Shown in pieces: positions 31,673-39,621 of a stretch of DNA of 64,000 bases. The notes under the pieces are model-generated. The model saw only the letters and a program-made list of their open reading frames with translations. It made no database searches and was not told where the DNA came from. Position 1 is the stretch's first letter. Each line of letters begins with the position of its first letter. The position numbers and the translations under genes are program-made. This DNA is from Lederbergia wuyishanensis (GTDB taxonomy: Bacteria; Bacillota; Bacilli; Bacillales; Bacillaceae_C), in the NCBI RefSeq assembly GCF_022900255.1, contig NZ_JALIRM010000001.1:1054001-1118000 (forward strand), in the 5' to 3' direction.

Positions 31673-32024
31673 GATTTAATTCTCCTAAAATATCTTCAAT
31701 TGGAGCATCTCCCCAAAGTCTCTCCAAATTATAGTAACTACGCTCATCTCTATGGAATACGTGCGCAATGATATTACCCATATCAATCAACACCCATTTC
31801 GCTTCTTCAAAGCCTTCCATCTTATTTACAAGAGAACCTATTTTGTTTGCTTCATCCTTAATTTCTCTAGCTATTGCCTGAACTTGTTTTTCCGAATTAC
31901 CATGACAGATCAAAAAATAATCAGCTATTAAGGAAATCCCTTCCATATTTAAGACGATTATTTCTTCTGCCATTTTACTGTCAGCTGCTTTTACTACTGT
32001 TTTTAATATATCGTTTGTATTCAA
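31662..32024 (-). CDS. rsfS: Ribosomal silencing factor RsfS (YqeL)
   Basis: 120-residue factor that binds L14 and blocks 50S-30S joining when nutrients fall. Conserved features are VLNMEGISLIADYF and WVLIDMGNIIAHVFHRDERSYY-like C-terminal segment. Start TTG 32022-32024 after AAAGGAGG. Followed by yqeM with overlap. A 320-base non-coding gap separates it from yqeK, unlike the tight spacing seen elsewhere in the cluster. Confidence 0.94.
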   Translation of the reverse strand: MNTNDILKTVVKAADSKMAEEIIVLNMEGISLIADYFLICHGNSEKQVQAIAREIKDEANKIGSLVNKMEGFEEAKWVLIDMGNIIAHVFHRDERSYYNLERLWGDAPIEDILGELNRDV

Positions 32025-32344
32025 ACTTCAATTCCTCCTTTATTTCCTAAAAATGTAATTTCCCGCTTCTTGCGCTCACTTTCCCTAGGTACCTAGTGAG
32101 CTTTAATATCCTTCGTGATCTACCGTCTATTCCTAAAACTACATAGATCAATCGTTGTCCAGCTGAAGACTCCAGTAAACTTTCTGTCTTTTTATTTTGC
32201 TCTAAGTCAACATCAATTCGTCAAGCCGTTAGTTATAGACCAAGATAGGAAAATCGACATGCCATAATATATTGCAGGACAATATGTTGATGAGTGAGGC
32301 GCGTCTTTTAGTGTCTCCTCACTTCGACTCCAATCAACTTATTA
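32025..32344. other. Non-coding gap between yqeK and rsfS with two inverted repeats
   Basis: No frame with a ribosome site and no clear promoter. Two palindromic structures are visible: about 32065-32103, where GCTCACT and AGTGAGC enclose the palindrome TAGGTACCTA, and about 32293-32325, where GTGAGG and CCTCAC enclose 17 bases. Neither has a T run. Its origin is unknown; it may be a repeat insertion or an RNA leader for rsfS. Confidence 0.5.
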
Positions 32345-32926
32345 CTAAGTCAAAGTAGTTTTACTATCCTTATTTAAAACAAAACTGTTATAGGCATCAA
32401 AAGTATCAGGAAAAATCGCTGCTTTTTTAGCAAGTAAAAATGAAATGGTATTACTAATTGCTTTTAACACAGCTTGGTTTAGATCATTTTTTGCTAATTC
32501 TCTTGTTTCCTCAACACCTGGAAAATTCCGTCCAGGTTCAATATAATCAGCTAAGTATATGATTTTTTCTAAAAGACTCATATTTGCTCTACCGGTTGTA
32601 TGAAAACGAATCGCATTTAATATATCTTCATTTTCTAATGACAATTTATTTTTCAAAATATATGCAGCGGCTGGACCATGCCAAAGTTCAGGATGGTACA
32701 GCAGTAAACGCTCATCTTCTTTTGCCTCAATGATAGTATCCCGCAGCTCACTAATTGGCATAAGTTTCGCATAATCGTGAAAAATTGCAGCGATCTCAGC
32801 TTGTTCTTTATCAGCACCGTATTTTTCTGAGAGCATAATGGCAGTTTCGACTACTCCCAATGTATGTTGAAATCTAGGCCCTTTTATTTTTTTTTCTACT
32901 ATTTCCAGTGCTTGTTCACGATCCAT
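32345..32926 (-). CDS. yqeK: HD-domain phosphohydrolase YqeK (diadenosine tetraphosphatase)
   Basis: HD-superfamily hydrolase; YqeK-type proteins cleave diadenosine tetraphosphate symmetrically to ADP. Metal ligands His21 (RFQHTLGV), His50-Asp51 (IFHDYAK). 193 residues from the ATG at 32924-32926, which follows GAGGAGAA and overlaps the end of nadD. The frame extends upstream inside nadD without a ribosome site. Confidence 0.93.
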   Translation of the reverse strand: MDREQALEIVEKKIKGPRFQHTLGVVETAIMLSEKYGADKEQAEIAAIFHDYAKLMPISELRDTIIEAKEDERLLLYHPELWHGPAAAYILKNKLSLENEDILNAIRFHTTGRANMSLLEKIIYLADYIEPGRNFPGVEETRELAKNDLNQAVLKAISNTISFLLAKKAAIFPDTFDAYNSFVLNKDSKTTLT

Positions 32927-33488
32927 ACAATTGATTCTCCTCAATATAATTAATGACCCCATAAGGCAAAAGATAATTGATCGTTTCACTATTTTGAGTT
33001 CTTTTTCTTATCATAGATGATGATATTTCTATAAACGGCACTTCAATCGGGATAATAGGATAAGTACTTACAAGCTGATAATTTGGTCGATTGACTCCAA
33101 CAAACTTGATCATTTTCATTAATTCATCAACTTGGTACCAGTTTGGCAAGTATTCCACCATATCAGCTCCAATAATGAAATAATATTCATTATTGGGGTT
33201 TCGTTCCATTAACATTTTCATCGTATCATACGTATAAGATCTCCCTTTTCTCTCTAACTCGATTTTTTCAATCGAAAAAAAAGGATTCCCTTGAATGGCT
33301 AATTCCAACATTCTTATTCGATCCCTATTCGTTGTATGACTCTCTCTTTCTTTATGCGGAGGTTCTTGGTTTGGCATAAATTGTATTTCATCTAGCTCTA
33401 ATCGGTGAAATACTTCATTTGCGATTATTAGATGACCTAAATGAGGAGGATCGAATGTCCCACCTAAAATGCCAATTTTTCTCTTCAT
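32916..33488 (-). CDS. nadD: Nicotinate-nucleotide adenylyltransferase
   Basis: Makes deamido-NAD from nicotinate mononucleotide and ATP. Nucleotidyltransferase motif GGTFDPPHLGH (residues 9-19) and the C-terminal ISSSMIRKR. 190 residues from the ATG at 33486-33488. An ATG at 33500 overlaps the yhbY stop (TAATG) and could also be used; I prefer the downstream one because it gives the usual MKRKIGIL start after GGTGA. Part of the aroE-yhbY-nadD-yqeK unit. Confidence 0.94.
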   Translation of the reverse strand: MKRKIGILGGTFDPPHLGHLIIANEVFHRLELDEIQFMPNQEPPHKERESHTTNRDRIRMLELAIQGNPFFSIEKIELERKGRSYTYDTMKMLMERNPNNEYYFIIGADMVEYLPNWYQVDELMKMIKFVGVNRPNYQLVSTYPIIPIEVPFIEISSSMIRKRTQNSETINYLLPYGVINYIEENQLYGS

Positions 33489-33499
33489 ATCTTTCACCA

Positions 33500-33793
33500 T
33501 TAGACTGGCAATTTAATTTCTTTATGCTCTTTTGATTCTTTATATAGAACAATAATATTACCGATAATTTGTACAAGCTCAGCATTAGTTCCTTTAATAA
33601 TTACGTCCGCAACTGTATCTTTGTCTTCGTCACAATTTTGAAGAATACTTACTTTTAGTAATTCTCTTTTTTCCAAAGCTTCATCTATTTGCTTTATCAT
33701 ATTTTCATTTACTCCACCTTTCCCAACTTGGAAAATCGGATTAATATGATGAGCTAGTGATCTTAAATAACGTTTTTGCTTTCCTGTCAGCAT
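33500..33793 (-). CDS. yhbY: RNA-binding protein YhbY (YqeI), CRM domain
   Basis: 97-residue protein with a single CRM domain, associated with pre-50S ribosomal particles. Start MLTGKQKRYLRSLAH and the conserved GKGGVNENMI (about 25-34) are diagnostic. The ATG at 33791-33793 follows TAGGAGGAA and overlaps the end of aroE by 7 bases. Confidence 0.94.
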   Translation of the reverse strand: MLTGKQKRYLRSLAHHINPIFQVGKGGVNENMIKQIDEALEKRELLKVSILQNCDEDKDTVADVIIKGTNAELVQIIGNIIVLYKESKEHKEIKLPV

Positions 33794-34629
33794 AACTTTC
33801 CTCCTAAGTGTTTCATAACTATTTCCGACATACGGTTTGCATCGGGTGTTTGTCCAGTCCATTTTTCAAATGCAAGTGCACCTTGGTATACAAACATCCC
33901 TAGGCCATTTTGTGTTTTTGCGCCTCTTTCTTTAGCCTCTTTCAACAAAGCTGTTTCAAAAGGATTATAGATTATATCAGAAACAAATGCATCCTGCTGA
34001 ATATTTTCTAAAGACAACGGACTTTCAGAAAGATTTGGGTACATCCCAATAGATGTAGTTTGTATAATAAGCTGATATTGTTCTAAATTTTCCTCTGCCT
34101 CTTTTAGGGAGATTGCATTGGAATTACCTTCGTACGGGCAATCATCGATTAATTGTTTAGCTTTATCCACGGAACGATTTCCAATATCAATATTTTTCAT
34201 TCCCTTTGACAATAATGTGTAGAAAATTGCCTTCGCTGCACCACCTGCACCAATTATTAAGGCTTTTTCATTCTTAAAGTCCTCTTTCCAATCGGCCTGT
34301 AGCGCTTTAATATATCCGATTCCATCCGTGTTATATCCATGGAACTCATCGTTTATTCTAACAACTGTATTAACCGCTCCAATTACTTTGGCCAATGGGT
34401 CGATATAATCTAAAAATGGCATAATCGTTGTTTTGTGAGGGCTTGTCACATTAAAACCTTCAACCCCTATTGCTTTCATACCCTTTACTGCATCATGCAA
34501 ATCTTTTCCCAAAATATGAAAAGGATGATAATGTGCTTCAATATCCAATTTTTCAAATTCCTGGCTTTGCATGACTGGCGACATTGATTGAACAATTGGA
34601 TCACCTATAACTCCATACAATTTAATCAA
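33787..34629 (-). CDS. aroE: Shikimate dehydrogenase
   Basis: NADP-dependent reduction of 3-dehydroshikimate in aromatic amino-acid synthesis. 280 residues. Catalytic Lys66 in NVTSPHKTTIM and nucleotide loop GAGGAAKAI (about 127-135). Start TTG 34627-34629 after GGGGGAATT. Placed between yqeH and yhbY as in B. subtilis. Confidence 0.96.
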   Translation of the reverse strand: MIKLYGVIGDPIVQSMSPVMQSQEFEKLDIEAHYHPFHILGKDLHDAVKGMKAIGVEGFNVTSPHKTTIMPFLDYIDPLAKVIGAVNTVVRINDEFHGYNTDGIGYIKALQADWKEDFKNEKALIIGAGGAAKAIFYTLLSKGMKNIDIGNRSVDKAKQLIDDCPYEGNSNAISLKEAEENLEQYQLIIQTTSIGMYPNLSESPLSLENIQQDAFVSDIIYNPFETALLKEAKERGAKTQNGLGMFVYQGALAFEKWTGQTPDANRMSEIVMKHLGGKLC

Positions 34630-34654
34630 ACCAATTCCCCCATTGATCTCCTTT

Positions 34655-35761
34655 TTATATTAAAGATTTTCTGATAATAACATTTACACCTCTCGGAACA
34701 TAGGCAGCTACTTTTGCCCCTGGCTCGTTAACAGTTACCCAACCTAAACCGGAGAACACAATATCCATTTTTCCTTCTTTAATCATGAATTCGTGCCTGA
34801 CTAGTTCCGGAAAATGATCAAGTTCATCTTTTCTTGGCGGTTGTAACATTTCTCCTACATGGTTTTGATATAAGTCGTCAGCATTCTCTAATTTGGTTCG
34901 ATGGATTAACAAATCATTTGATAAATAACAAGTAAATGAACGACGTCCTCCTTTTAAATAGTCGAACCTTGCTAATCCGCCAAAAAATAACGTTTGCTCT
35001 TCATTCAATTGAAAAACTTTAGGTTTAATTTCTTTCTTCGGTGTAATAATTTTCAAATCATTTTTATGAACATAATGAGCCATTTGGTGATGATTAATAA
35101 TTCCTGGAGTATCAATTAATGCTTTGCCATCATCAAGTGGAATCTCAATAATGTCCAATGTTGTTCCTGGGAAATGTGATGTAGTTATTACATCTTGTCC
35201 TCCCGCTACTTCCTTAATGATTCGATTGATAAAGGTTGATTTTCCAACATTGGTACATCCAACAATATAAACATCTTTTCCTTTCCGGTAATATTCAATT
35301 TGTTCAAGAGCTTCCCTTATTTGGCTGCCCTTAGCTGCACTGACAAGAAGTACATCAACTGGCTTTAAACCAAGCTCTTTTGCTTGATTTTTCATCCATT
35401 GAATCAATTTATTTCGTTTTGCAGATTTCGGAAGCAAATCCACTTTATTTCCTACTAGTAAAATTGGATTATTACCAACAAAGCGGTGTAATCCTGGAAG
35501 CCAGCTACCATTGAAATCAAAAATGTCTATAATTTTAACGATTAAACTATCAGTTGAACCAATCTTGTTTAATATATTTAAAAAATCCTGATCAGTCAGT
35601 GAGACGTCTTGCACTTCATTATAATGTTTCAAGCGAAAGCATCTTTGACAGATAATCTCTTCTTTTTGTAAAGATGAAGGAGGTGCATAGCCAATTTCTC
35701 CAAGGTGTTCGGTCTGTATTGCTACACCGCAGCCAATACAGCTTATATCATGTTTACTCAC
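34655..35761 (-). CDS. yqeH: Ribosome biogenesis GTPase YqeH
   Basis: Circularly permuted GTPase needed for 30S assembly. N-terminal zinc finger CIGCG...CQRC (about 9-41); permuted motif order NKVD (G4, about 106), SAAKG (G5), then P-loop GCTNVGKST (G1, about 169) and DTPG. C-terminal domain follows. 368 residues. GTG start overlaps the yqeG stop by four bases, preceded by GAGGATG. Confidence 0.96.
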   Translation of the reverse strand: MSKHDISCIGCGVAIQTEHLGEIGYAPPSSLQKEEIICQRCFRLKHYNEVQDVSLTDQDFLNILNKIGSTDSLIVKIIDIFDFNGSWLPGLHRFVGNNPILLVGNKVDLLPKSAKRNKLIQWMKNQAKELGLKPVDVLLVSAAKGSQIREALEQIEYYRKGKDVYIVGCTNVGKSTFINRIIKEVAGGQDVITTSHFPGTTLDIIEIPLDDGKALIDTPGIINHHQMAHYVHKNDLKIITPKKEIKPKVFQLNEEQTLFFGGLARFDYLKGGRRSFTCYLSNDLLIHRTKLENADDLYQNHVGEMLQPPRKDELDHFPELVRHEFMIKEGKMDIVFSGLGWVTVNEPGAKVAAYVPRGVNVIIRKSLI

Positions 35762-36279
35762 TTTTCATCCTCCCAATCAATTAGCCCTTTTCGTTTAAAA
35801 TTTGCCATAATTCGTCTTTCAATCGTTCGATTAAAACGAGTGAAAAAACCGTCCGAATTTGCTACGGGTATAACAAGAATTGTATAAAACCCCGCTCGAT
35901 TTCCCCCAAGTACATCCGTTAATAACTGATCTCCAATAATGACTGTTTCGTCTTTTGTTGTTTCCATCATTTGAATAGCTTTTCTAAATGCAAATCCAAG
36001 AGGCTTTCTAGCCTTATGAATAAATGGAATTCTTAAAGGATCTGAAAATATTCTTACTCTTTGCTCATTATTATTGGACACAATTGTAACTTTAATGTTA
36101 TTACGTTTCAATTCCTCTAACCAATTGATTAACATTGGAGTAGCATTTGGACGATCCCATTCCACTAAAGTATTATCCAAATCCGTAATAATCCCTTTAA
36201 TTCCTTTTGCTTTTAAATCTTGAGCCTTAATGTGATAAATGCTTTTAACATATTCACTTGGCAAAAACTTTTTCAACAA
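35758..36279 (-). CDS. yqeG: HAD-superfamily phosphatase YqeG
   Basis: Cytoplasmic HAD phosphatase (subfamily IIIA); a phosphatidylglycerophosphatase-like role has been proposed for relatives, but the substrate is unproven. Asp33 and Asp35 in DLDNTLVEWD are the catalytic pair, with SNNN and GDQLLTDVLGGN as later motifs. I prefer the first TTG at 36277-36279 (MLKKFLP), 7 bases after GAGGTG, over the ATG five codons upstream that contains this site. 173 residues. First gene of the cluster running to yqeM. Confidence 0.9.
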   Translation of the reverse strand: MLKKFLPSEYVKSIYHIKAQDLKAKGIKGIITDLDNTLVEWDRPNATPMLINWLEELKRNNIKVTIVSNNNEQRVRIFSDPLRIPFIHKARKPLGFAFRKAIQMMETTKDETVIIGDQLLTDVLGGNRAGFYTILVIPVANSDGFFTRFNRTIERRIMANFKRKGLIDWEDEK

Positions 36280-36433
36280 TCTTCTACACCTCATTACTTG
36301 TTCTGTAAGATAAATTTATCTTATCTAATTTTTGTCAGAATCGCATCTTTTTTCATATCTGAGTGATATTTTCACTTTTTATTATTGAATATTTCTAAAA
36401 GAATTTTTCGACATTTATCTACTTTGCAAAATC

Positions 36434-36532
36434 TGTGGATAAGTTTATACACAAAATAAGAGCCATTACGACAACACTCAAGTTATTTACCAACATTTTA
36501 CCCACAAGTTATCCACTAATTCATGTGGATAA
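36434..36532. promoter_or_regulatory. Cluster of DnaA boxes upstream of sda
   Basis: Three perfect matches to TTATNCACA: TGTGGATAA at 36434-36442 and 36524-36532 (minus orientation) and TTATACACA at 36445-36453. Two more have one mismatch: TTACCCACA at 36498-36506 and TTATCCACT at 36509-36517. They lie in the 375-base gap between divergent yqeG and sda, just upstream of the sda promoter. DnaA control of sda is established in B. subtilis. Confidence 0.9.
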
Positions 36533-36540
36533 AGGAACGC

Positions 36541-36569
36541 TTGTTCCACAAAGTTTATTCTGGTAAAGT
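36541..36569 (+). promoter_or_regulatory. Candidate sigma-A promoter for sda
   Basis: TTGTTC (36541-36546), 17-base spacer, TAAAGT (36564-36569), directly after the last DnaA box and 86 bases before sda. Confidence 0.55.
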
Positions 36570-36654
36570 GAGGATAATAAAAGGGATAACTTAACAATCT
36601 ATTCTAGAACTATCCTTTTTAGAACAAAATCTTTGATTGTTGGGGGTGAAGCTG

Positions 36655-36786
36655 ATGAAAAAGTTATCTGATGAACTTTTACTCGAATCATATTATAAGG
36701 CTAAGAATCTAAAGCTAGGCTCTGATTTTATTCAGCTTATTGAATCTGAACTTCACCGGCGATCGTTAGTAAAAAAGACATCTTAA
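36655..36786 (+). CDS. sda: Sporulation checkpoint protein Sda
   Basis: 43-residue helical hairpin inhibitor of sporulation histidine kinases such as KinA, which blocks entry into sporulation during replication stress. The sequence begins [19 protein letters not shown] and ends with the basic [11 protein letters not shown], a clear match to Sda. GGGGGTGA is 6 bases before the ATG. Its upstream region holds the DnaA boxes expected for its control, and a terminator follows. Confidence 0.95.
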   Translation: MKKLSDELLLESYYKAKNLKLGSDFIQLIESELHRRSLVKKTS

Positions 36787-37101
36787 TAATATCTAGGAAT
36801 TAAAATAGCGCCTAACTTCTTGGCGCTTTTTGTATTCAGCAAAAAAGATAAGTTTTTAAAGTTTATATTTTTAACTTCCACTGTTGCTGCAAAACCTGAT
36901 GTGTAACTGCTCGTGGTAACAACTAGCAACGCTAATAGTAAACTGAACAGATTATTTTTGCTACATACCTTTTCTTGCAGAGGAGCTAGCGATGTGTTTT
37001 CCCAATAAGTAAGAAAGAACAATATTTTTTATGTTTAATTAATGAACTATAGCTTCTGGTACCCTGGTAGTAACACGAACCATTATAGATTTTATTATTT
37101 A
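36787..37101. other. Gap between sda and psd
   Basis: 315 bases. The first 45 hold the sda terminator. On the minus strand an open frame (36783-37022) contains a signal-peptide-like stretch (about residues 26-46, NLFSLLLALLVVTTSSYTSGFAA), but its only start is a TTG without a ribosome site and its end runs through the sda terminator, so I do not call a gene. A tandem CTGGTA pair occurs at about 37056-37068. No clear terminator for psd. Confidence 0.5.
36801..36832 (+). terminator. Terminator after sda
   Basis: Stem AGCGCC / GGCGCT around TAACTTCTT, followed by TTTTTG, 20 bases past the sda stop. Confidence 0.85.
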
Positions 37102-37881
37102 TTATTTTACTTGCCCCAGTGCTTGTCCCACTCTTACCTCACTTGGTATTGGTATTTCTTGATATAGACGGAAAGAGTTTTTTTCAAATAGAAGAACCAC
37201 AGTAGAACCAAATGAAAAATAAGCTACTTCTTCACCTTTATTCCATTCACGATCTTGATTAATAATTTCAACGGAGTTAATAAACATCGCACCAACCTTT
37301 ACCATCGCAATTGATTTCCCATCATGCTCCAATTCAGTAACAGTTCGAAAATTTTTACTTAACGTTGAATCTCCATATTTTAGTCCTAAACGATTGACAG
37401 GATATGACTTTGACCCTAGTGAATAACGATTCATTATTTTAGCATTAATTGGACTATGAATGCGATGATAATGTGCTGGGCTTAAATAAAGAATCATATA
37501 TGTGCCTTCAGCATATTTTCCAGCACGTTCACTACTACCAAGCATTTCAGATATTGAATATGTTTTATTTTTAACATATATTACACTATTTGAATCGATT
37601 TCCCCTATATCCTCTAAAACACCGTCTACCGGGCTTATAACAGAGTCCTCGTTTTCATCGATTGCTCTTATATTTTCCTTTAGCTTTCTTGTGAAAAACG
37701 TATGTAAATTTGCATAACTATTTATATCCTCCAACATTTCATCTAGATTAATGCGATAAAATTTTGCGTAAGACTTGATTAGGTGTCTGCTGAGCTTAGA
37801 TTGTGTAAATTTTTTTATTAAATGTGCTGTAAATGGTCCATTTGTTAACTCTATTAATGTTCTGTATATCTTTTGCTTCAA
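37102..37881 (-). CDS. psd: Phosphatidylserine decarboxylase
   Basis: Membrane-associated enzyme forming phosphatidylethanolamine. 259 residues. The self-cleavage motif is FGST at 224-227, where Ser226 becomes the pyruvoyl group; VDG at 85-87 and PAHYHRIHSP (135-144) supply catalytic residues. Divergent from pssA, the enzyme that makes its substrate, with a 96-base gap. Confidence 0.95.
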   Translation of the reverse strand: MKQKIYRTLIELTNGPFTAHLIKKFTQSKLSRHLIKSYAKFYRINLDEMLEDINSYANLHTFFTRKLKENIRAIDENEDSVISPVDGVLEDIGEIDSNSVIYVKNKTYSISEMLGSSERAGKYAEGTYMILYLSPAHYHRIHSPINAKIMNRYSLGSKSYPVNRLGLKYGDSTLSKNFRTVTELEHDGKSIAMVKVGAMFINSVEIINQDREWNKGEEVAYFSFGSTVVLLFEKNSFRLYQEIPIPSEVRVGQALGQVK

Positions 37882-37977
37882 TCACTTAACCTCCCGGCAA
37901 ATATTTCTTAACTTTTATGTCTAAAAGGAATATAATTTAGTATGATTAGATACAAGATGAAGGAAGGAGGAAAAAAA

Positions 37978-38517
37978 ATGTTCCTAGTCGATGCCTTTGA
38001 TCAAACAATTAGAAAATTAAAAGCACAGACGGCTAACGTCCTCACTTTGGCCAATCTAGGTTTAGGCGGATGCGCTATACTTGTAGGACTCAACGGCCAA
38101 TTGCATCTTAGTCTCTTACTTATTTTTATTGCAGCGCTTGCTGATCGATTTGATGGAATTGTTGCACGCAAGCTGCAAATAGAATCAGAATTGGGAAAAC
38201 AGCTTGACTCGATGAGTGATATTATCTCATTTGGTGTTGCTCCCGCCTTGTTATTATACCAAGGAATTCTTAATTTGTTTGGTTTTCCAGGTATATTTCT
38301 TACTGTTTTTTTTATCGGCTGCGGTGCTTTCCGTCTTGCACGATTTAACATCACAGAAAGCAATGGATATTTTATGGGGCTCCCAATTACTTCTGCCGGT
38401 TGTTTGTTAACACTTAGTTATTTAGCTATCCCATACTTCCCACCGAACTCATTTTTATTTATTACTTTAATCTTATCCATTTTAATGATTAGTACGTTTA
38501 CATTTAAAAAAATATAA
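37978..38517 (+). CDS. pssA: CDP-diacylglycerol-serine O-phosphatidyltransferase
   Basis: Integral membrane CDP-alcohol phosphotransferase making phosphatidylserine. The family motif DG-x2-AR-x8-G-x3-D-x3-D is complete: Asp59-Gly60, Ala63-Arg64, Gly73, Asp77, Asp81. About six hydrophobic helices. I use the ATG at 37978, 8 bases after AAGGAGG; the frame starts 12 codons earlier without a site. 179 residues. Paired with psd, so phosphatidylethanolamine synthesis is encoded together here. Confidence 0.95.
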   Translation: MFLVDAFDQTIRKLKAQTANVLTLANLGLGGCAILVGLNGQLHLSLLLIFIAALADRFDGIVARKLQIESELGKQLDSMSDIISFGVAPALLLYQGILNLFGFPGIFLTVFFIGCGAFRLARFNITESNGYFMGLPITSAGCLLTLSYLAIPYFPPNSFLFITLILSILMISTFTFKKI

Positions 38518-38523
38518 TGAAGA

Positions 38524-38556
38524 AGCCATCTTCTCATTTAGAAGATGGCTTTTTTA
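38524..38556 (+). terminator. Terminator after pssA
   Basis: Perfect 10-bp stem GCCATCTTCT / AGAAGATGGC followed by TTTTTT. Confidence 0.92.
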
Positions 38557-38702
38557 TAGGTATTTTCTTAAATTTATTTTTGTAAAAGCCCAACAATCGG
38601 TTTTTAGCCTTTTATGTTGGCAAATCTTTTTTTGCAGAATAAGAAGGCAGATACATTTCTAATTTTGATTTTAATAGACATTATCTTCGAGAATAGAGCT
38701 TT

Positions 38703-39428
38703 TTATTGTTCCTTTGTCTTTTTCAATTTTTCCTTTTCAGCACGATAAAATTCATGGAACATTTTCATTAAAGCTCTTTTTTCAATACGAGAAACATAAC
38801 TTCTTGAAATGCCAAGTTCTTTTGCAATTTCACGCTGTGTTCTTTCCTTTTCCAAATTTAGACCAAACCGACCTATGATGACTTCTTTTTCTCGATCGTC
38901 CAACACATCAATATATTCCTTTACTCTTTCCAATTCCATATTTAACTGAATCGTATCAAAAATGTCTTCAGCCTCGGATTTTAATACATCAATTAATGAT
39001 ATTTCGTTCCCTTCTTTATCATGACCAATCGGATCGTGTAGCGAAACATCTTTTTTCGTTTTCTTTAATGCACGTAAATGCATCAAAATTTCATTTTCGA
39101 TACATCTTGCCGCATATGTGGCAAGCTTAGTACCTTTTCCAAATGAATAGCTTTCAATTGCTTTGATCAGTCCAATTGTTCCTATAGAGATTAAGTCCTC
39201 CGAATCTTCTCCCGTATTCTCAAACTTCTTTACGATATGGGCCACAAGACGTAAATTATGTTCAATGAGGAGATTACGGGCTTGTTCGTCTCCATCAGCC
39301 ATTTTCTTTAAATTAAGCTGCTCCTCTTCAGGGGAAAGAGGATGCGGAAAAGCATTATTCTTTACATAAGATACGAGAAAAACCAATTCCTTTATTACAT
39401 AACCAATCGCCGTAAGGATACCGGACAA
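38703..39428 (-). CDS. sigK: RNA polymerase sporulation sigma factor SigK, uninterrupted
   Basis: Late mother-cell sigma factor. 241 residues with region 2 ([25 protein letters not shown]) and region 4 helix-turn-helix ([24 protein letters not shown]). The hydrophobic pro-sequence is present (residues 1-20), with the expected SpoIVFB cleavage site between Ser20 and Tyr21 before YVKNNAFP. The gene is one continuous frame, so no skin-type element is needed for its assembly in this strain. TGAGGAG is just before the TTG/GTG-type start region. I see no clear sigma-E or sigma-K promoter. Confidence 0.95.
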   Translation of the reverse strand: MSGILTAIGYVIKELVFLVSYVKNNAFPHPLSPEEEQLNLKKMADGDEQARNLLIEHNLRLVAHIVKKFENTGEDSEDLISIGTIGLIKAIESYSFGKGTKLATYAARCIENEILMHLRALKKTKKDVSLHDPIGHDKEGNEISLIDVLKSEAEDIFDTIQLNMELERVKEYIDVLDDREKEVIIGRFGLNLEKERTQREIAKELGISRSYVSRIEKRALMKMFHEFYRAEKEKLKKTKEQ

Positions 39429-39621
39429 CTCCTCACCTCCAACATCAATTATTCTTATGTTTTCATGTATATGTACAGATTGGGCTACAATTGCTTGTCT
39501 ATCATAAATAACAACTTTTCCCCTTAAACATTAAAAAGATTTTATTATTCAGTAAAAAAAAACAACAAAGTTAACGAAAACATCTATAATAAAAGAAATG
39601 GGTTAAAGGAGGAAATCAATT

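Noticed and set aside
32025-32344. Possible tRNA or riboswitch in the yqeK-rsfS gap
   Set aside because: No cloverleaf, T-loop or known aptamer core could be found; only the two inverted repeats are supported.
36783-37022. 79-codon minus-strand frame
   Set aside because: TTG start without ribosome site; runs through the sda terminator. Kept only as a possible relic in the findings.
38703-39428. Skin-type intervening element
   Set aside because: sigK is a single complete frame; no attachment site is required.
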